Assembly (NCBI RefSeq): GCF_000732605.1
Contig: NZ_JPME01000007.1
Location: 93,134-157,133, forward strand
DNA length: 64,000 bases
Direction of reading: 5' to 3'
DNA from: Lacrimispora celerecrescens
Lineage (GTDB): Bacteria > Bacillota > Clostridia > Lachnospirales > Lachnospiraceae
The notes below the pieces were generated by a model. The model was not told where the DNA came from. It did not search any database and saw only the letters and a list, made by a program, of their open reading frames with translations. Position 1 is the stretch's first letter, and each line of letters opens with the position of its first letter. Below, piece after piece: positions 43,205 through 52,740 of the stretch. The position numbers and the translations under genes were made by a program.

Positions 43205-44008
43205 CTATTTTTGAAATACCTGTCCTCTTACGCCGTAAGGCAGACATACGGGAACCTCCAGAACCGGATGATAAATCACCTCCGCCTCCACATTGAAAAC
43301 CTCCCGGAGCGTTTGGGGTGTAATCACGTTCTCCGGCGAACCGGCGTTGTGTTTTTTTCCTTCCTTAATTGCCACTAAATAATCGGAAAACATAATGGCG
43401 TGATTTAAGTCATGGAGAACCATAACAACAGTTACACCCTGTTCCTCATTTAATTTCCGCAAAAGCTGCAGGATTTCCAGCTGGTGCGAAATATCCAGAT
43501 ATGTAGTTGGCTCATCCAGAAACAGCAGATCTGTTTTTTGAGCCAACGCCATGGCAATCCATCCCCGCTGCCGCTGTCCGCCGGAAAGCTGATCCATTTC
43601 CCGGTCGGCAAGAGCCGTCATGCCTGTGCTGGACAAAGCCCATCGGATGATTTCCTGATCTTTTGATGTAAGTCCTGAGAGCTTAGCGCGGTGGGGAAAT
43701 CGCCCGTATTCCACTAAGTCTCTCACAGTGATACCGGTGGGTGCCTGGGCTCCTTGGGGAAGGAGTGCCAGCTTTTGTGCCACCAGCTTGGTCGGCATGC
43801 TGTGAATGGACTGACCTTCCAGATAGACTGTTCCGCCGGACGGCACGAGCAGGCGGGACATGGTTTTCAAAATGGTGGATTTTCCGGAGCCATTGGAGCC
43901 AATCAGTGTTGTTATTTTACCAGCGGGTATGTCAATATCCAGGTCACGAAAAACCGACCTACCATTATACCCGGCGGATAGCTTATGAGCTGTAATACAT
44001 GATTGCAC
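43205..44008 (-). CDS. Siderophore ABC transporter ATP-binding protein (FecE/FepC-like)
   Basis: 267 residues. Walker A LIGSNGSGKSTIL, signature QLSGGQRQRGWIA, Walker B LLFLDEPTTYLDI and VLHDLNHA are present. Start codon is GTG at 44008, 10 bases after AAGGAGG. Energises uptake of iron-siderophore or heme-type ligands with the two permeases and binding protein of the same operon. Confidence 0.92.
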   Translation of the reverse strand: MQSCITAHKLSAGYNGRSVFRDLDIDIPAGKITTLIGSNGSGKSTILKTMSRLLVPSGGTVYLEGQSIHSMPTKLVAQKLALLPQGAQAPTGITVRDLVEYGRFPHRAKLSGLTSKDQEIIRWALSSTGMTALADREMDQLSGGQRQRGWIAMALAQKTDLLFLDEPTTYLDISHQLEILQLLRKLNEEQGVTVVMVLHDLNHAIMFSDYLVAIKEGKKHNAGSPENVITPQTLREVFNVEAEVIYHPVLEVPVCLPYGVRGQVFQK

Positions 44009-44023
44009 GATTTTTTCACCTCC

Positions 44024-45021
44024 TTATGCCTGCCTGCGAAGCAGAATGAGAAAATAGGGTGCGGCAAGAACGGATATCACAATTCCAGCCGGTAATTCAA
44101 TAATTCCAAAAAGAGAACGTCCTATGGTGTCCGCAATAAGCAGGAGTAGTCCTCCAAGCAACATGGATACAGGCAAAAGCACATGGTGCCGTCCGCCTAC
44201 AAATTTACTTGCCATATGGGGTGCAACCAACCCGATGAAGCCGATTCCGCCGCTGACGGATATGCAGCTGGCCGCCAATGCCACTGCTACAACCAATAAG
44301 ATTCTTCGCTCCCTCTCCACGCGAACCCCCAATGCGAGGGATGCCTCTTCTCCCAAAAGCAATAAATCCAAAATCCGCGCTTTCCCGAGAAGCAGCGGAA
44401 TCAGAATTAGCAGGTAAGGAAGCAGTGCCTTCACCTGATACCAGCTGGTGCCCCAGATATTACCTGCCAGCCATCTGGCTGCCAGCTGATAACTGCTGTT
44501 TTCCATGTCGGCAGCCATAATTAACATCAAGGACGAAAAACCGGCCGAAATCCCTATGCCGCCAAGCAAGAGATATGACGGTATGATCTTCCCGTTTCGT
44601 TTGGAAAATCCGTATAGTATGCCCGCTGCCACCAACCCGCCCGCCATGGCGAAAAGCGGCTGATAGACCATGGTTTTGACGTGCAGGGCGGGAAAAAAAG
44701 TCATAAACAGCATGACTGTAAATCCAGCTCCCGCATTGATTCCCAATACCCCCGGATCTGCCAGCGGATTTTCTGTCACAGATTGCAGTACGCAGCCGGA
44801 CAGTGCCAACCCCATTCCGCATAAGACGGCAAGTAAAATGCGTGGAAGGCGAATTTGCAAAAGAGTGACGGATGCATCCGGGCGCCCGGATGAAGCAGGC
44901 TTGCAGTTACGTCTGAAAAAGGGATATTGGAATAGCCGCTGTTGACTGATATCAGAATAATCATGATTACCGCCAACAGAAGAACCCATGGAATAAGCTT
45001 CTGCCTGTGTTTCTTTTTCAT
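44024..45021 (-). pseudogene. FecCD-type siderophore permease, second subunit, frameshifted
   Basis: The N-terminal frame starts at 45021 (MKKKHRQKLIPWVLLLAVI, then NIPFSDVTASLLHPG) and breaks near 44885. The rest is in another frame to 44024 (RLPRILLAVLCGMGLALSG, ENPLADPGVLGINAGAGF, IGFIGLVAPHM). Adding one G in the CCGGGCGCC region would join them as LLHPGRPDASVTLLQ, giving a full permease of about 332 residues. Otherwise normal; a sequencing error is likely but not proven. Confidence 0.8.
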
Positions 45022-46070
45022 AAAACTGCTCCTTTCTTCCGGTACGTCAGCACCAGAAAGACCGGAACGCCAATGGCTGATACCAGCGCACCTACCGGCG
45101 TGTCAAAAGGAGCGTTAATGGAGCGGGCGGCGATATCCGCCAGCACAAGCAGTATTGACCCCAGCAGTGCGGATACCGGCAAAAGCCTGCGGTAATCCTC
45201 ACCGGCAAGGAATCGTCCAATATGCGGCACGATCAGCCCCAGGAATGAGATACCGCCTACCAAGGATACGCTGGCCCCTGCCAAAATCAACACCACTCCA
45301 ATGCCGGCGAGCCGAACAGCCCATACGTTTACACCGAGTCCCACTGCACTTTCCTCACCCAGGGCAAGCACGGATAACCTTCCGGAAAGTAGCTGGCTAA
45401 TAAGCCCTGCACCCGCGATCCATGGAATGGTCAGGAGAAGGCTCTGCCATGTAATGCCGGATAAGCTCCCAGCTGTCCAAAATGACAGCGATTTTGAAAG
45501 TCCAAAGGTGAGAGATATCCCCTGGCTCAATGCAGTTAACAGGGCGGAAACAGCACTGCCGGCCAAGATGAGCCGAATCGATCCTGATTTATGCTTGCCC
45601 ATTCCTATTCCATATACCAGGAGCACGGCCAGTGCCGCTCCCATAAATGCGAAAATCATCGTACCGAAGCTAGATAAGGACGGTAAAAGGACCGCGGTAA
45701 GAGCAATGAAAAATCCGGCACCCGCATTGACTCCTAAAAGCCCGGCATCTGCCAAAGGATTCCTGGTAACCCCCTGCATCACTCCACCTGCAAGGGCAAG
45801 GGCTGCCCCGGTGACACAGGCGGCCAATGCCCTGGGCATACGCATTTCCAGCATAATTCTTCCCATGCCGGCAGATGCCGCAGGATGGAAAAGCGTATCT
45901 AATAAAATACTAATATTCCCGCCTGCCACACCGACGCTGACTGAGATCAGGAGTGAGAGTAACAATGCAACACCCATCAAAACTAGAGATAATGCATAGC
46001 CTGTTTTGGTTTGAAGCCATCGCACATGCATAGGCGAAGGGCCTGGCGGGGCTTTGTGATTATTCAACAT
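45018..46070 (-). CDS. FecCD-type siderophore permease, first subunit
   Basis: About 350 residues, nine to ten membrane helices. Motifs RMPRALAACVTGAALALAG, RNPLADAGLLGVNAGAGFF and ISFLGLIVPHIGRFL are typical of the BtuC/FecCD family. I place the start at 46070 (MLNNHK), overlapping the binding-protein stop by 11 bases; a second candidate is 46031 (MHVRWLQTK). Neither has a clear ribosome binding site. It overlaps the next permease gene by 4 bases. Confidence 0.87.
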   Translation of the reverse strand: MLNNHKAPPGPSPMHVRWLQTKTGYALSLVLMGVALLLSLLISVSVGVAGGNISILLDTLFHPAASAGMGRIMLEMRMPRALAACVTGAALALAGGVMQGVTRNPLADAGLLGVNAGAGFFIALTAVLLPSLSSFGTMIFAFMGAALAVLLVYGIGMGKHKSGSIRLILAGSAVSALLTALSQGISLTFGLSKSLSFWTAGSLSGITWQSLLLTIPWIAGAGLISQLLSGRLSVLALGEESAVGLGVNVWAVRLAGIGVVLILAGASVSLVGGISFLGLIVPHIGRFLAGEDYRRLLPVSALLGSILLVLADIAARSINAPFDTPVGALVSAIGVPVFLVLTYRKKGAVL

Positions 46071-47079
46071 TGCTGTGATTGAGAATGGCGTTTGCCAGTT
46101 TTTCCATATACAGCAGTTTACCGTTTGCCGTATAAGCCATATTATATTGCGCTTCATTCTTACCATAATATACATTTCCAGCCTTTACGGCTTTTAGGTT
46201 CTGCCAAACAGGGGTGTTTCCTGTATCTCCAATCTGGCCGTCATCGCTGAAAAAGAAGATGTGATCCGCATCAATTTTTGAAAAGTACTCTGCATCAACC
46301 ACTTCTCCCCAGACATTCTCCGGAACTCCCGAGGAAGGTGTCAGCTTTAATTCATCGTATATCAGTTCTCCCGGGCCCCCAGTACGATAAACATAGTAGG
46401 AACCGAAATGTACTGAATTGGCTTCCACAACAGCAAAGGTATCATCCCCAACCGTTTCTTTGACCCTTGAGGAAAGCCCAGCGGCCTTTGCATCATAATC
46501 AGCAAGCCACTGTGTCACAACGTCCTCTTTCCCAAACCACTGGCCTAACTGCTGAAAGCGTCCCCTCCAGTTGACATAGCTGATGTCATCGTTAATCATC
46601 ACCGTGGGAGCGATGCCTTTTAGCTGCTCATATACCTTGTCATGCCGGATATTCATAATAATAAGATCCGGTTTTAGCTCAGCAATTTTTTCAAGGTTCA
46701 AATCCCCCGTTGCGGTGGCTCCGGAATAGTTGCCAACGATTTCAATCTTGTTATTGGCGAAATACTCCTGAAGATAGTCCGGAACGGTTATGCCATCATA
46801 CATACTAGTGTTGGCCGATGCAATAAATGGCATGTCCAAAATAATCAGTTCATCTGCTAAACCAGAAACATCCACAATGCGCTGCGGATTAGCGGGAATA
46901 TCAACTGGACCTTTCATATCTTCAACCGTTATGGTATCGCCATTTTGACCTTCTGGTTCTGCAGTCTGAGGGGAAGGTGTTGTTTGGCCTGCTGTTTGTT
47001 TGTGATCTAAAGCAGGCGAGCACGCGGCCAGTGCCGTCACCAACATAAGACAAATTGGAATCAAAAGTCGTTTTTTCAC
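46060..47079 (-). CDS. Siderophore/iron ABC transporter substrate-binding lipoprotein
   Basis: 339 residues. Lipobox ALAAC near residue 19, then a Thr/Gln/Pro linker, then a class III binding fold (ITVEDMKGPVDIPANPQRIV, KPDLIIMNIRHDKVYE). Family proteins deliver ferric siderophore to the FecCD permeases. First gene of the operon; the upstream region has two operator-like repeats. Confidence 0.9.
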   Translation of the reverse strand: MKKRLLIPICLMLVTALAACSPALDHKQTAGQTTPSPQTAEPEGQNGDTITVEDMKGPVDIPANPQRIVDVSGLADELIILDMPFIASANTSMYDGITVPDYLQEYFANNKIEIVGNYSGATATGDLNLEKIAELKPDLIIMNIRHDKVYEQLKGIAPTVMINDDISYVNWRGRFQQLGQWFGKEDVVTQWLADYDAKAAGLSSRVKETVGDDTFAVVEANSVHFGSYYVYRTGGPGELIYDELKLTPSSGVPENVWGEVVDAEYFSKIDADHIFFFSDDGQIGDTGNTPVWQNLKAVKAGNVYYGKNEAQYNMAYTANGKLLYMEKLANAILNHSNVE

Positions 47080-47112
47080 TTTAAACCTCCTAAATGAATA
47101 TCGTGTATTTTA

Positions 47113-47128
47113 GTTAGCTTGGGCTAAC
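47113..47128. promoter_or_regulatory. Operator-like palindrome upstream of the siderophore operon
   Basis: GTTAGC-TTGG-GCTAAC, similar to the half-sites of DtxR/IdeR-type iron boxes (TTAGGTTAG...). A related GTTAGGTGAAACTAAC lies in the regulator promoter at 47265-47280. The iron link is inferred from the neighbouring genes. Confidence 0.5.
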
Positions 47129-47160
47129 CTTGATAAGTATACAAAAGGTAGGGTTTATCT

Positions 47161-47202
47161 TCTGCCCTTAGACGGAATTTTTCTGCCCCTTGCCGGAATT
47201 TT
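47161..47202. promoter_or_regulatory. Two direct repeats, probable AraC regulator sites
   Basis: TCTGCCCTTAGACGGAATTT (47161-47180) and TCTGCCCCTTGCCGGAATTT (47182-47201) are 21 bases apart start to start, two helical turns. A third copy TCTGCCCCAGGCGGATTTTT lies at 47310-47329, just after the regulator's own promoter. Confidence 0.6.
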
Positions 47203-47258
47203 ATGAGTCAATCGAATTCTTTCAGTACACGTTGGCTGTTTGTTTCAGAAAGTAATTA

Positions 47259-47287
47259 TTGACTAGTTAGGTGAAACTAACTATAAT
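47259..47287 (+). promoter_or_regulatory. Promoter of the AraC regulator gene
   Basis: TTGACT (47259-47264) and TATAAT (47282-47287), 17 bases apart. The third AraC-site copy (47310-47329) lies about 15-35 bases downstream of the expected start point. Confidence 0.8.
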
Positions 47288-47364
47288 ATAGTAGATTGAT
47301 ACAATGTTTTCTGCCCCAGGCGGATTTTTTGTCCGAAGACGGACATTACAAAGGACTTGATAGA

Positions 47365-48261
47365 ATGTCATACTTACCGTTGAAATATGAATCATCAGAT
47401 ATATTTCCTAAAAAAACAATTGCATTACGTCCAGATTTACATGTCATGGTATCCTCTGGTGTATTTTCCAATAATACGAAGAGACAATCTGGCACCACCG
47501 CCCCTGTATTTGAACTAAGCTATACCCGAAAAAATATCATATACGGCGAGGTAAATCGTGTACCTGTGGAGCTTCGGCCCGGATATTCGATGCTGGGTTT
47601 TTTAGGAGAGGCTTGCGCACATTCAGAATACAACAGTGGCGAAGAAGTTCAGCTATACTCTATTTGGGTTAGTCCTCATACGTTTGACGGTTTTTGTGAA
47701 GCGGTTTGCGGTAAAAGCAATATTGGGTTCCGCTCTTTCCAAAAGGATACCTATTCTCACTGTGGCTTTAAAAGCGATGCACGGGAAGAAAGCATTATAA
47801 ATAAATTGGATATGTGTTTTATAAAAGAAGCGAATCAAATAAACAGGCTACTGTTAGAAAGCTATATTTTAGAACTGTTATCCATTAATATAGAAAGGCT
47901 GATTGGCGAAGATAACAGCAAAGAATATGTGAACCGGCTATCCAGAACAGATATAGATCGTTTGACTTATGCACGTGAGCTTCTCCTTAATCAGTTGGAG
48001 TCACCTCCAACATTGTTTGAATTATCCCGGATAATCCATATGAATGATTGTAAGTTAAAACGTTCTTTTAAACAATATTTTGGAAAAACCGTTTATGAGT
48101 TTATCCGGGAGCAGCGGCTTGAAAAAGCGTTTGCGTTGTTAGAACAAGGGGAACATAATGTGAGTGAATCGGCCTTTGCCGTGGGGTATACAAATGTAAG
48201 CCATTTCTCGGAAGCGTTCCAAAAGAAATTCGGAATTCTTCCGCGCGTCCTGATAAGATAA
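47365..48261 (+). CDS. AraC family regulator of the siderophore operon
   Basis: 298 residues. N-terminal ligand domain without recognised motif; C-terminal tandem helix-turn-helix (PTLFELSRIIHMNDCKLKRSF, SESAFAVGYTNVSHFSEAFQ). The ATG at 47365 follows AAAGGA by 9 bases; the frame is open earlier from a TTG. Divergent from the siderophore operon, and the direct repeats between them are probably its binding sites. Siderophore-responsive AraC regulators of this kind activate uptake genes. Confidence 0.9.
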   Translation: MSYLPLKYESSDIFPKKTIALRPDLHVMVSSGVFSNNTKRQSGTTAPVFELSYTRKNIIYGEVNRVPVELRPGYSMLGFLGEACAHSEYNSGEEVQLYSIWVSPHTFDGFCEAVCGKSNIGFRSFQKDTYSHCGFKSDAREESIINKLDMCFIKEANQINRLLLESYILELLSINIERLIGEDNSKEYVNRLSRTDIDRLTYARELLLNQLESPPTLFELSRIIHMNDCKLKRSFKQYFGKTVYEFIREQRLEKAFALLEQGEHNVSESAFAVGYTNVSHFSEAFQKKFGILPRVLIR

Positions 48262-48294
48262 TTAGATACAAAAATAGCTTTTAAAAAGGCTGCA

Positions 48295-49167
48295 TTAGTT
48301 TTTCCAAGCTTTGTTTTTCATACAAATCAATTTATTTTCCTCAACACCAATATCGTTTGCAATTACATCGCATTTGGTCATCAGAAGGAAATAGATGTTT
48401 TTATCTTCTTCACTCAAGCATTCATAGTTTGCTTGACCTTTGGCAATAACTACATCAGCCTTATTATAAACTTCTTTGAATACAGGACTCGTCCGATTAA
48501 GGACAGTCCCAAGAGAACCATCCCCATTATCTATAACCTCTGCATATTCATCAATCCCTACAGAATATGCGTCTTCAGATATAGAATCGTTTACCACAGG
48601 TTTCCCTCGCACTCCAAATAACAATTTTATATTAGGATTCAGTTCTTTGATTTTTTTTAAAAGAAGCTTATCCATACAGATTTCTCCACAATTATCACCT
48701 AAATATAACAAAGTCCCTGCATTTAAAATATTTTTCATTAGTGCAGAAGAATCATCAATTGCTAATTCCAATTGTTCCATTTTTTCAAAGCAACCATAAA
48801 CATCCTCTAATAACGTATTGTGTATAGGATTAAAGTCTATGATATTACCAACGATAGCATATCGAACTGCTAACATAAAAGAATCTTCAGCCTGATCAAT
48901 TTTCCTCTCAAATTCAGGTAACAATTCCATAAACAAAGAATTGTAATAATTTCTGGTTTCTTTATATGGGTCCGGATTATTCGTATGTCTTTTTATCATG
49001 TCAAAGATTTCGCCTATAATTTCTGGAGTCGTTTCATCAAAATTCATTTTGCTAAGATAAGTAAAAACTTCTCTTAATAACTCTTCCTTTTTAGTAATTC
49101 CGGTGATATTCGCCACTTTAATAACCTGGTTAACAACACATGGTAAACATTTATCATGTAATCTCAT
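48295..49167 (-). CDS. DUF89/ARMT1-like damage-control phosphatase
   Basis: 290 residues. N-terminal CLPCVVNQ with helical bundle; catalytic core LLYLGDNCGEICMDKLL and GVRGKPVVNDS, then VIAKGQANYECLSEEDKN. These match the metal-dependent DUF89 phosphatases that act on damaged sugar-phosphate metabolites. Exact substrate unknown. GAAAGAGG precedes the ATG. Confidence 0.85.
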   Translation of the reverse strand: MRLHDKCLPCVVNQVIKVANITGITKKEELLREVFTYLSKMNFDETTPEIIGEIFDMIKRHTNNPDPYKETRNYYNSLFMELLPEFERKIDQAEDSFMLAVRYAIVGNIIDFNPIHNTLLEDVYGCFEKMEQLELAIDDSSALMKNILNAGTLLYLGDNCGEICMDKLLLKKIKELNPNIKLLFGVRGKPVVNDSISEDAYSVGIDEYAEVIDNGDGSLGTVLNRTSPVFKEVYNKADVVIAKGQANYECLSEEDKNIYFLLMTKCDVIANDIGVEENKLICMKNKAWKN

Positions 49168-49269
49168 AATGATACCTCTTTCGTTTATATTTTTTATTTA
49201 TTAATTTCAAATACCATAATATCGTACCTTACACATATCAGCGTAACAAAAAATCTTATAAATTTCAAG

Positions 49270-49352
49270 GAATTTACAACATGAATAACACTCTTGAATC
49301 TACAATCCCCTAACAGTACGGGAAACTTATACCTCACATCAAAGGCTTTGTA
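49270..49352 (+). pseudogene. Remnant of a Tn916-type integrase, 3' end
   Basis: About 80 bases match the last codons of the intact integrase gene at 63450-63531 (blocks such as ACCTCACATCAAAGGCTTTG against ACCTCATATCAAAGGCTTTG, both followed by TAA). The sequence is degraded further upstream. Followed by the same integrase arm sites and hairpin as the intact copy, then an att site. It marks an older element whose body is lost. Confidence 0.65.
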
Positions 49353-49394
49353 AGTTGTCTGCAACTGTCTACAAGCTGACAGACACACAAAAAT

Positions 49395-49427
49395 AGCGGA
49401 AACCTTGATAAAACCTAGGTTTCCGCT
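49395..49427. repeat. Hairpin copy (left)
   Basis: AGCGGAAACC pairs with GGTTTCCGCT; a nearly identical hairpin follows the intact integrase gene at 63573-63605. Confidence 0.75.
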
Positions 49428-49439
49428 ACAAATAAAAAG

Positions 49440-49465
49440 AGCGCGAGACGGGACTCGAACCCGCG
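49440..49465. repeat. att site, tRNA-Gly 3'-end copy (left)
   Basis: AGCGCGAGACGGGACTCGAA and the next six bases CCCGCG match the 3' end of tRNA-Gly(GCC) at 63618-63643. A partial tRNA only, so not a functional tRNA gene. It bounds the segment carrying the SGNH/MBOAT genes on the left. Confidence 0.85.
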
Positions 49466-49776
49466 CCCCCGAAGTGTTTTTCGTTCTTCCTGCACGGTTT
49501 ACCGGGCAGGATACTTATCATGCAAATAGCAATTTATTGTTTCTTTTCTCTTTTACTGAGACTGTTTCAAATTTTGTGTTTAATTGACATAATGGCTATT
49601 TTATAATATAAGATAGCAAAAACGCAGTAAAGACTGGAAAATTTGCTTTGACTGCGTTTCAGGTATCTTAAGTTAATTATACAAGACATCATGCCAGAAT
49701 TATGTCTACTATGTTTACACAAAATTTGGGATAGCCCCTACAAACCGTACGGCGAGTGGTGACAGTCTAATTGTAA

Positions 49777-50745
49777 TTATATTTCTTCCTTCAGCCATTT
49801 TACCCACTCAGCATAATATCTTCCCAGTACATGGGAACCGTCTGTTGAGTATGCCTGATTCAGGCTACCTCCGTCATCGTCAAATATTTCGTTAACATCA
49901 ATATAATAGCAGCTATTTTCTTCCGCTATCTTCTGTATTTCCTGATTCAACCGATTAATTTTACTGTTACTGTAAACAGGACTTTTCTCTGATTTTTCAC
50001 TGGTAATGTGGAGATTTGCTTCCAGGACCATTATTGCTTCTGGCTGCATTTCTTTGATTTTGTCCAAAACCTCTTCATATTGTTTTGTAGTCTGGGACAT
50101 ATCATATCCCAGTTCATTGATACCCAGCATCAGGTAAATCATCTGGTATTGTTTGCTCGAAAGAACCTCATCCAGAGTTAGTTTCTCACCTCCTGATGAG
50201 ACACGGGCAGTTAATACATTGAAAACGCTCATGCCTGAGTTGGCAAATACTGAGGCATTCCCCAAATCTCCATACTCGGATAGTCCCATGGTTCTTGAAT
50301 CTCCAACAAAAAGTACGCCTTCGAAATTTTCCGGTGGCTCCGGCCTTTGTCCTGGCTGCAGTAACATTATAGACGGCGCAAATTCTGCATTCCTATCTTT
50401 TGTCCCGCTCGAACTTTCTGTTGCATCTATTGCTTCGCTTGCACCATCTATAGCGCTCTCATCAGCAGTTTCGCCTGAACTATCAGTCGTGTCTGCACCA
50501 CTTGCTTCGCTCACACCGTCAATTGCACTCTCATCAGCAGTTTCGTCTGAACTTTCCGTTTCATCTGTACTGTTAGTATCGTCTAAACTCTCAGTTGTAT
50601 CTATACTGTGCCCATGCGACCATTTGCTTCCTGCCAGGTTCAGCCGTAGGGCTGTTAACTGATCCATGCTTCCAGTTGATGCATGCAGAACGGCAATCAG
50701 TACCAGACTGACGGATAAAAGAGAGGTAAACCAGTATTTTCTCAT
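49777..50745 (-). CDS. SGNH/GDSL esterase (DltD/AlgX-like), with acidic repeats
   Basis: 322 residues. N-terminal membrane anchor (about 5-23), then a repeated acidic linker (SSDETADESAIDGVSEASG and a second SGETADESAIDGASEA), then an SGNH domain: block I FVGDSRTMG, block III LGINELGYD and block V TDGSHVLG for the Ser-Asp-His triad. Exported; probably transfers or removes acyl groups on a surface polymer together with the MBOAT protein encoded 17 bases upstream. Confidence 0.85.
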   Translation of the reverse strand: MRKYWFTSLLSVSLVLIAVLHASTGSMDQLTALRLNLAGSKWSHGHSIDTTESLDDTNSTDETESSDETADESAIDGVSEASGADTTDSSGETADESAIDGASEAIDATESSSGTKDRNAEFAPSIMLLQPGQRPEPPENFEGVLFVGDSRTMGLSEYGDLGNASVFANSGMSVFNVLTARVSSGGEKLTLDEVLSSKQYQMIYLMLGINELGYDMSQTTKQYEEVLDKIKEMQPEAIMVLEANLHITSEKSEKSPVYSNSKINRLNQEIQKIAEENSCYYIDVNEIFDDDGGSLNQAYSTDGSHVLGRYYAEWVKWLKEEI

Positions 50746-50762
50746 CTCTTATTCCTCACATT

Positions 50763-52184
50763 TTAAAAATTGAAATACATAAACGGATCATTTGCACCAA
50801 TCTTCATACAATAGACACAAAGCCAGAATATGATCAGAAGGGCGATTGCTGTACATAAGCTTTCCCGTTTTCGGTCATACAGTCTTCGCGGAAGACCAGT
50901 CATGAAAATGAGACCGGCGCATAAGGACAGTCCGTAGATCCTTCCGTATTTCAGGAAATCTCTGGCAAAATATGTATACTTCCCAGCAGGCGCCAGAAAG
51001 GGGAACAGCCGCTGAATATAAATTCCCAACTGTGTAAAATCCGTTATTGCAAATAACATCCATGTAAGAGGTATTGCAAACAGCATATATACATGTCCCA
51101 CAACTTTCCAGCGTTCCAGCAGTTTTCCCAGTCCCAGCTTCTCCAATGAAATCAGTGCAAACAGTACAATACCCCATAAGAGAAAATTTGAGCTTGTTCC
51201 ATGCCACAGTCCGGTCAGGAGCCATACGACAAGCATGTTTCGAAAGGTTTTTAAGACCCCCTCACGGTTTCCGCCCAGCGGAATATATACATAATTCCGA
51301 AACCAGCCGCCCAGAGTCATGTGCCATCTGCGCCAAAAATCTGTCATGGTCAAAGCCATATAGGGATGGTTGAAATTATCAGGAAGTGGAATTCCCAACA
51401 TTCTTCCCAGTCCCCTAGCCATTAGGGAATAACCATAGAAATCAAAATACAGCCGTAGGCTGAAAGCTGCCAGTCCCATCCACGCAAGGGGCGTTGAAAT
51501 ACTTTCATATCCTACTGCTCCAATCTGGCTCCACAGTCCGCCTATCTGGTTTGAAAGCAGCACCTTCAATCCTAGTCCGATTGTAAATTCCCGGAGTCCT
51601 ACTTCCACTTGTTCCAGGGTGTGGACCCGCTTTTTAATCAACTCCCTGAGAGAAGCATAGGTTACAATCGGTCCAGAAATGAGCTGGGGAAACATGGTCA
51701 TATACAGGGAAAAGTCCAGAAATGACTTTTCTGGTGCCACATCCTTCCGATATACGTCGGCCAGATAAGAAATCGCCTGGAAGGTATAAAAGCTGATTCC
51801 CAGCGGGAGAGCCAGATTAGGAATCGAAAGGGCTGCTTTCTCCAGCCCTCCATTTTGAAGCAATAAACTGATCTGTTCGATCAGAAAACCGGAATATTTA
51901 AACAGAATCAGCCAAAACAGGTTGTAGGCTATTCCCAGGCGAAACCATTTCCTGCGTCTGAATCGAGATTTGCATCGTTCCATTTTCCTTCCAATACAGT
52001 AATTGACGCAGACAGATAATAACAAAAGCATCATATAGGCCGGATGGCCCACAACTCCGTAAAAATAAAAAAGCAGGCTTCCTGCAAGCAGGCAAATATT
52101 TTTTGCTCTATCCGGGCACACAAAATAAAGAAACAGAAACACCGGCGAAAATTTAAATAGAAACTCCAGGCTACTAAAAATCAT
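50763..52184 (-). CDS. MBOAT family membrane O-acyltransferase (AlgI/DltB-like)
   Basis: 473 residues with 10-12 membrane helices. Conserved MBOAT residues are in FYTFQAISYLADVYR, MTDFWRRWHMTLGGWFRN and the catalytic His in LLTGLWHGTSSNF. It carries an acyl group (usually acetyl) across the membrane for the SGNH partner to place on a cell-surface glycan. Paired with the gene at 49777. The two form the whole coding content of the segment between the left and middle att sites. Confidence 0.9.
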   Translation of the reverse strand: MIFSSLEFLFKFSPVFLFLYFVCPDRAKNICLLAGSLLFYFYGVVGHPAYMMLLLLSVCVNYCIGRKMERCKSRFRRRKWFRLGIAYNLFWLILFKYSGFLIEQISLLLQNGGLEKAALSIPNLALPLGISFYTFQAISYLADVYRKDVAPEKSFLDFSLYMTMFPQLISGPIVTYASLRELIKKRVHTLEQVEVGLREFTIGLGLKVLLSNQIGGLWSQIGAVGYESISTPLAWMGLAAFSLRLYFDFYGYSLMARGLGRMLGIPLPDNFNHPYMALTMTDFWRRWHMTLGGWFRNYVYIPLGGNREGVLKTFRNMLVVWLLTGLWHGTSSNFLLWGIVLFALISLEKLGLGKLLERWKVVGHVYMLFAIPLTWMLFAITDFTQLGIYIQRLFPFLAPAGKYTYFARDFLKYGRIYGLSLCAGLIFMTGLPRRLYDRKRESLCTAIALLIIFWLCVYCMKIGANDPFMYFNF

Positions 52185-52383
52185 TTGATATTTATTCCTA
52201 ACATTTGTATTTATTATATAGACGAAAAAGGAGACCGGAAAGTTGCAGATTTTTGTAAAATTTTGTATTTTTTATAAATCAAGCTATAATTTAAAGTATC
52301 AGATTAAGGATATAGCTGGTGCTGACGTTATCATCTTACAACGGGAGATGGTGTGTAAGTAAAGTAGAAATACCATTACCACG

Positions 52384-52557
52384 AAATTCACTAATGTTAT
52401 TTCTGATGTATTTGAAGGGAGAGAAGCTTGTAACGATGATAGCTTTGCAACAAACAATATGCGCCGTTGTCCAAATGCTGCTTTGATTTCTTCTGCTATG
52501 AGAAATAGTCCAAAGACACTGATTCAATTTTATACGCAATCAGATACAGAAATGTAA
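52384..52557 (+). other. Short open stretch, possible gene remnant
   Basis: 57 codons open without start codon or ribosome binding site (includes FEGREACNDDSFATNN and MRNSPKTLIQFY). I cannot assign a family. It lies between the MBOAT gene and the middle att site, in a gene-poor AT-rich stretch (52185-52716) where I see nothing else. Confidence 0.25.
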
Positions 52558-52716
52558 AAAGAATTGATTAATAATTATGTTAATCTTGAAAGAACTATAT
52601 CATGATATATCAGATAAACTCAAAAACTTTAAGTAAAAACTTTAATGAAATTGTATTATGTAAACAAAAAAAGGATTCCCGAAACTCGGAAACCCTCATA
52701 AACTCTAGCTTTTGTT

Positions 52717-52740
52717 AAGAGCGCGAGACGGGACTCGAAC
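52717..52740. repeat. att site, tRNA-Gly 3'-end copy (middle)
   Basis: The 24 bases beginning AAGAGCGCGAGACGGGAC match 63615-63638 (3' end of tRNA-Gly). Left boundary of the IME. Confidence 0.85.

Noticed and set aside
45301..45999. Long open frame (232 codons) on the plus strand
   Set aside because: Antisense to the FecCD permease; low-complexity Pro/Ala/Thr composition typical of a shadow frame.
49440..49520. Possible second tRNA-Gly gene at the left att copy
   Set aside because: Only the 3' third of the tRNA matches; the anticodon and 5' half are absent, so it is an att site, not a gene.
50150..50662. Open frame of 169 codons on the plus strand rich in Ser
   Set aside because: Antisense to the repeated acidic linker of the SGNH protein; composition is a by-product of those repeats.
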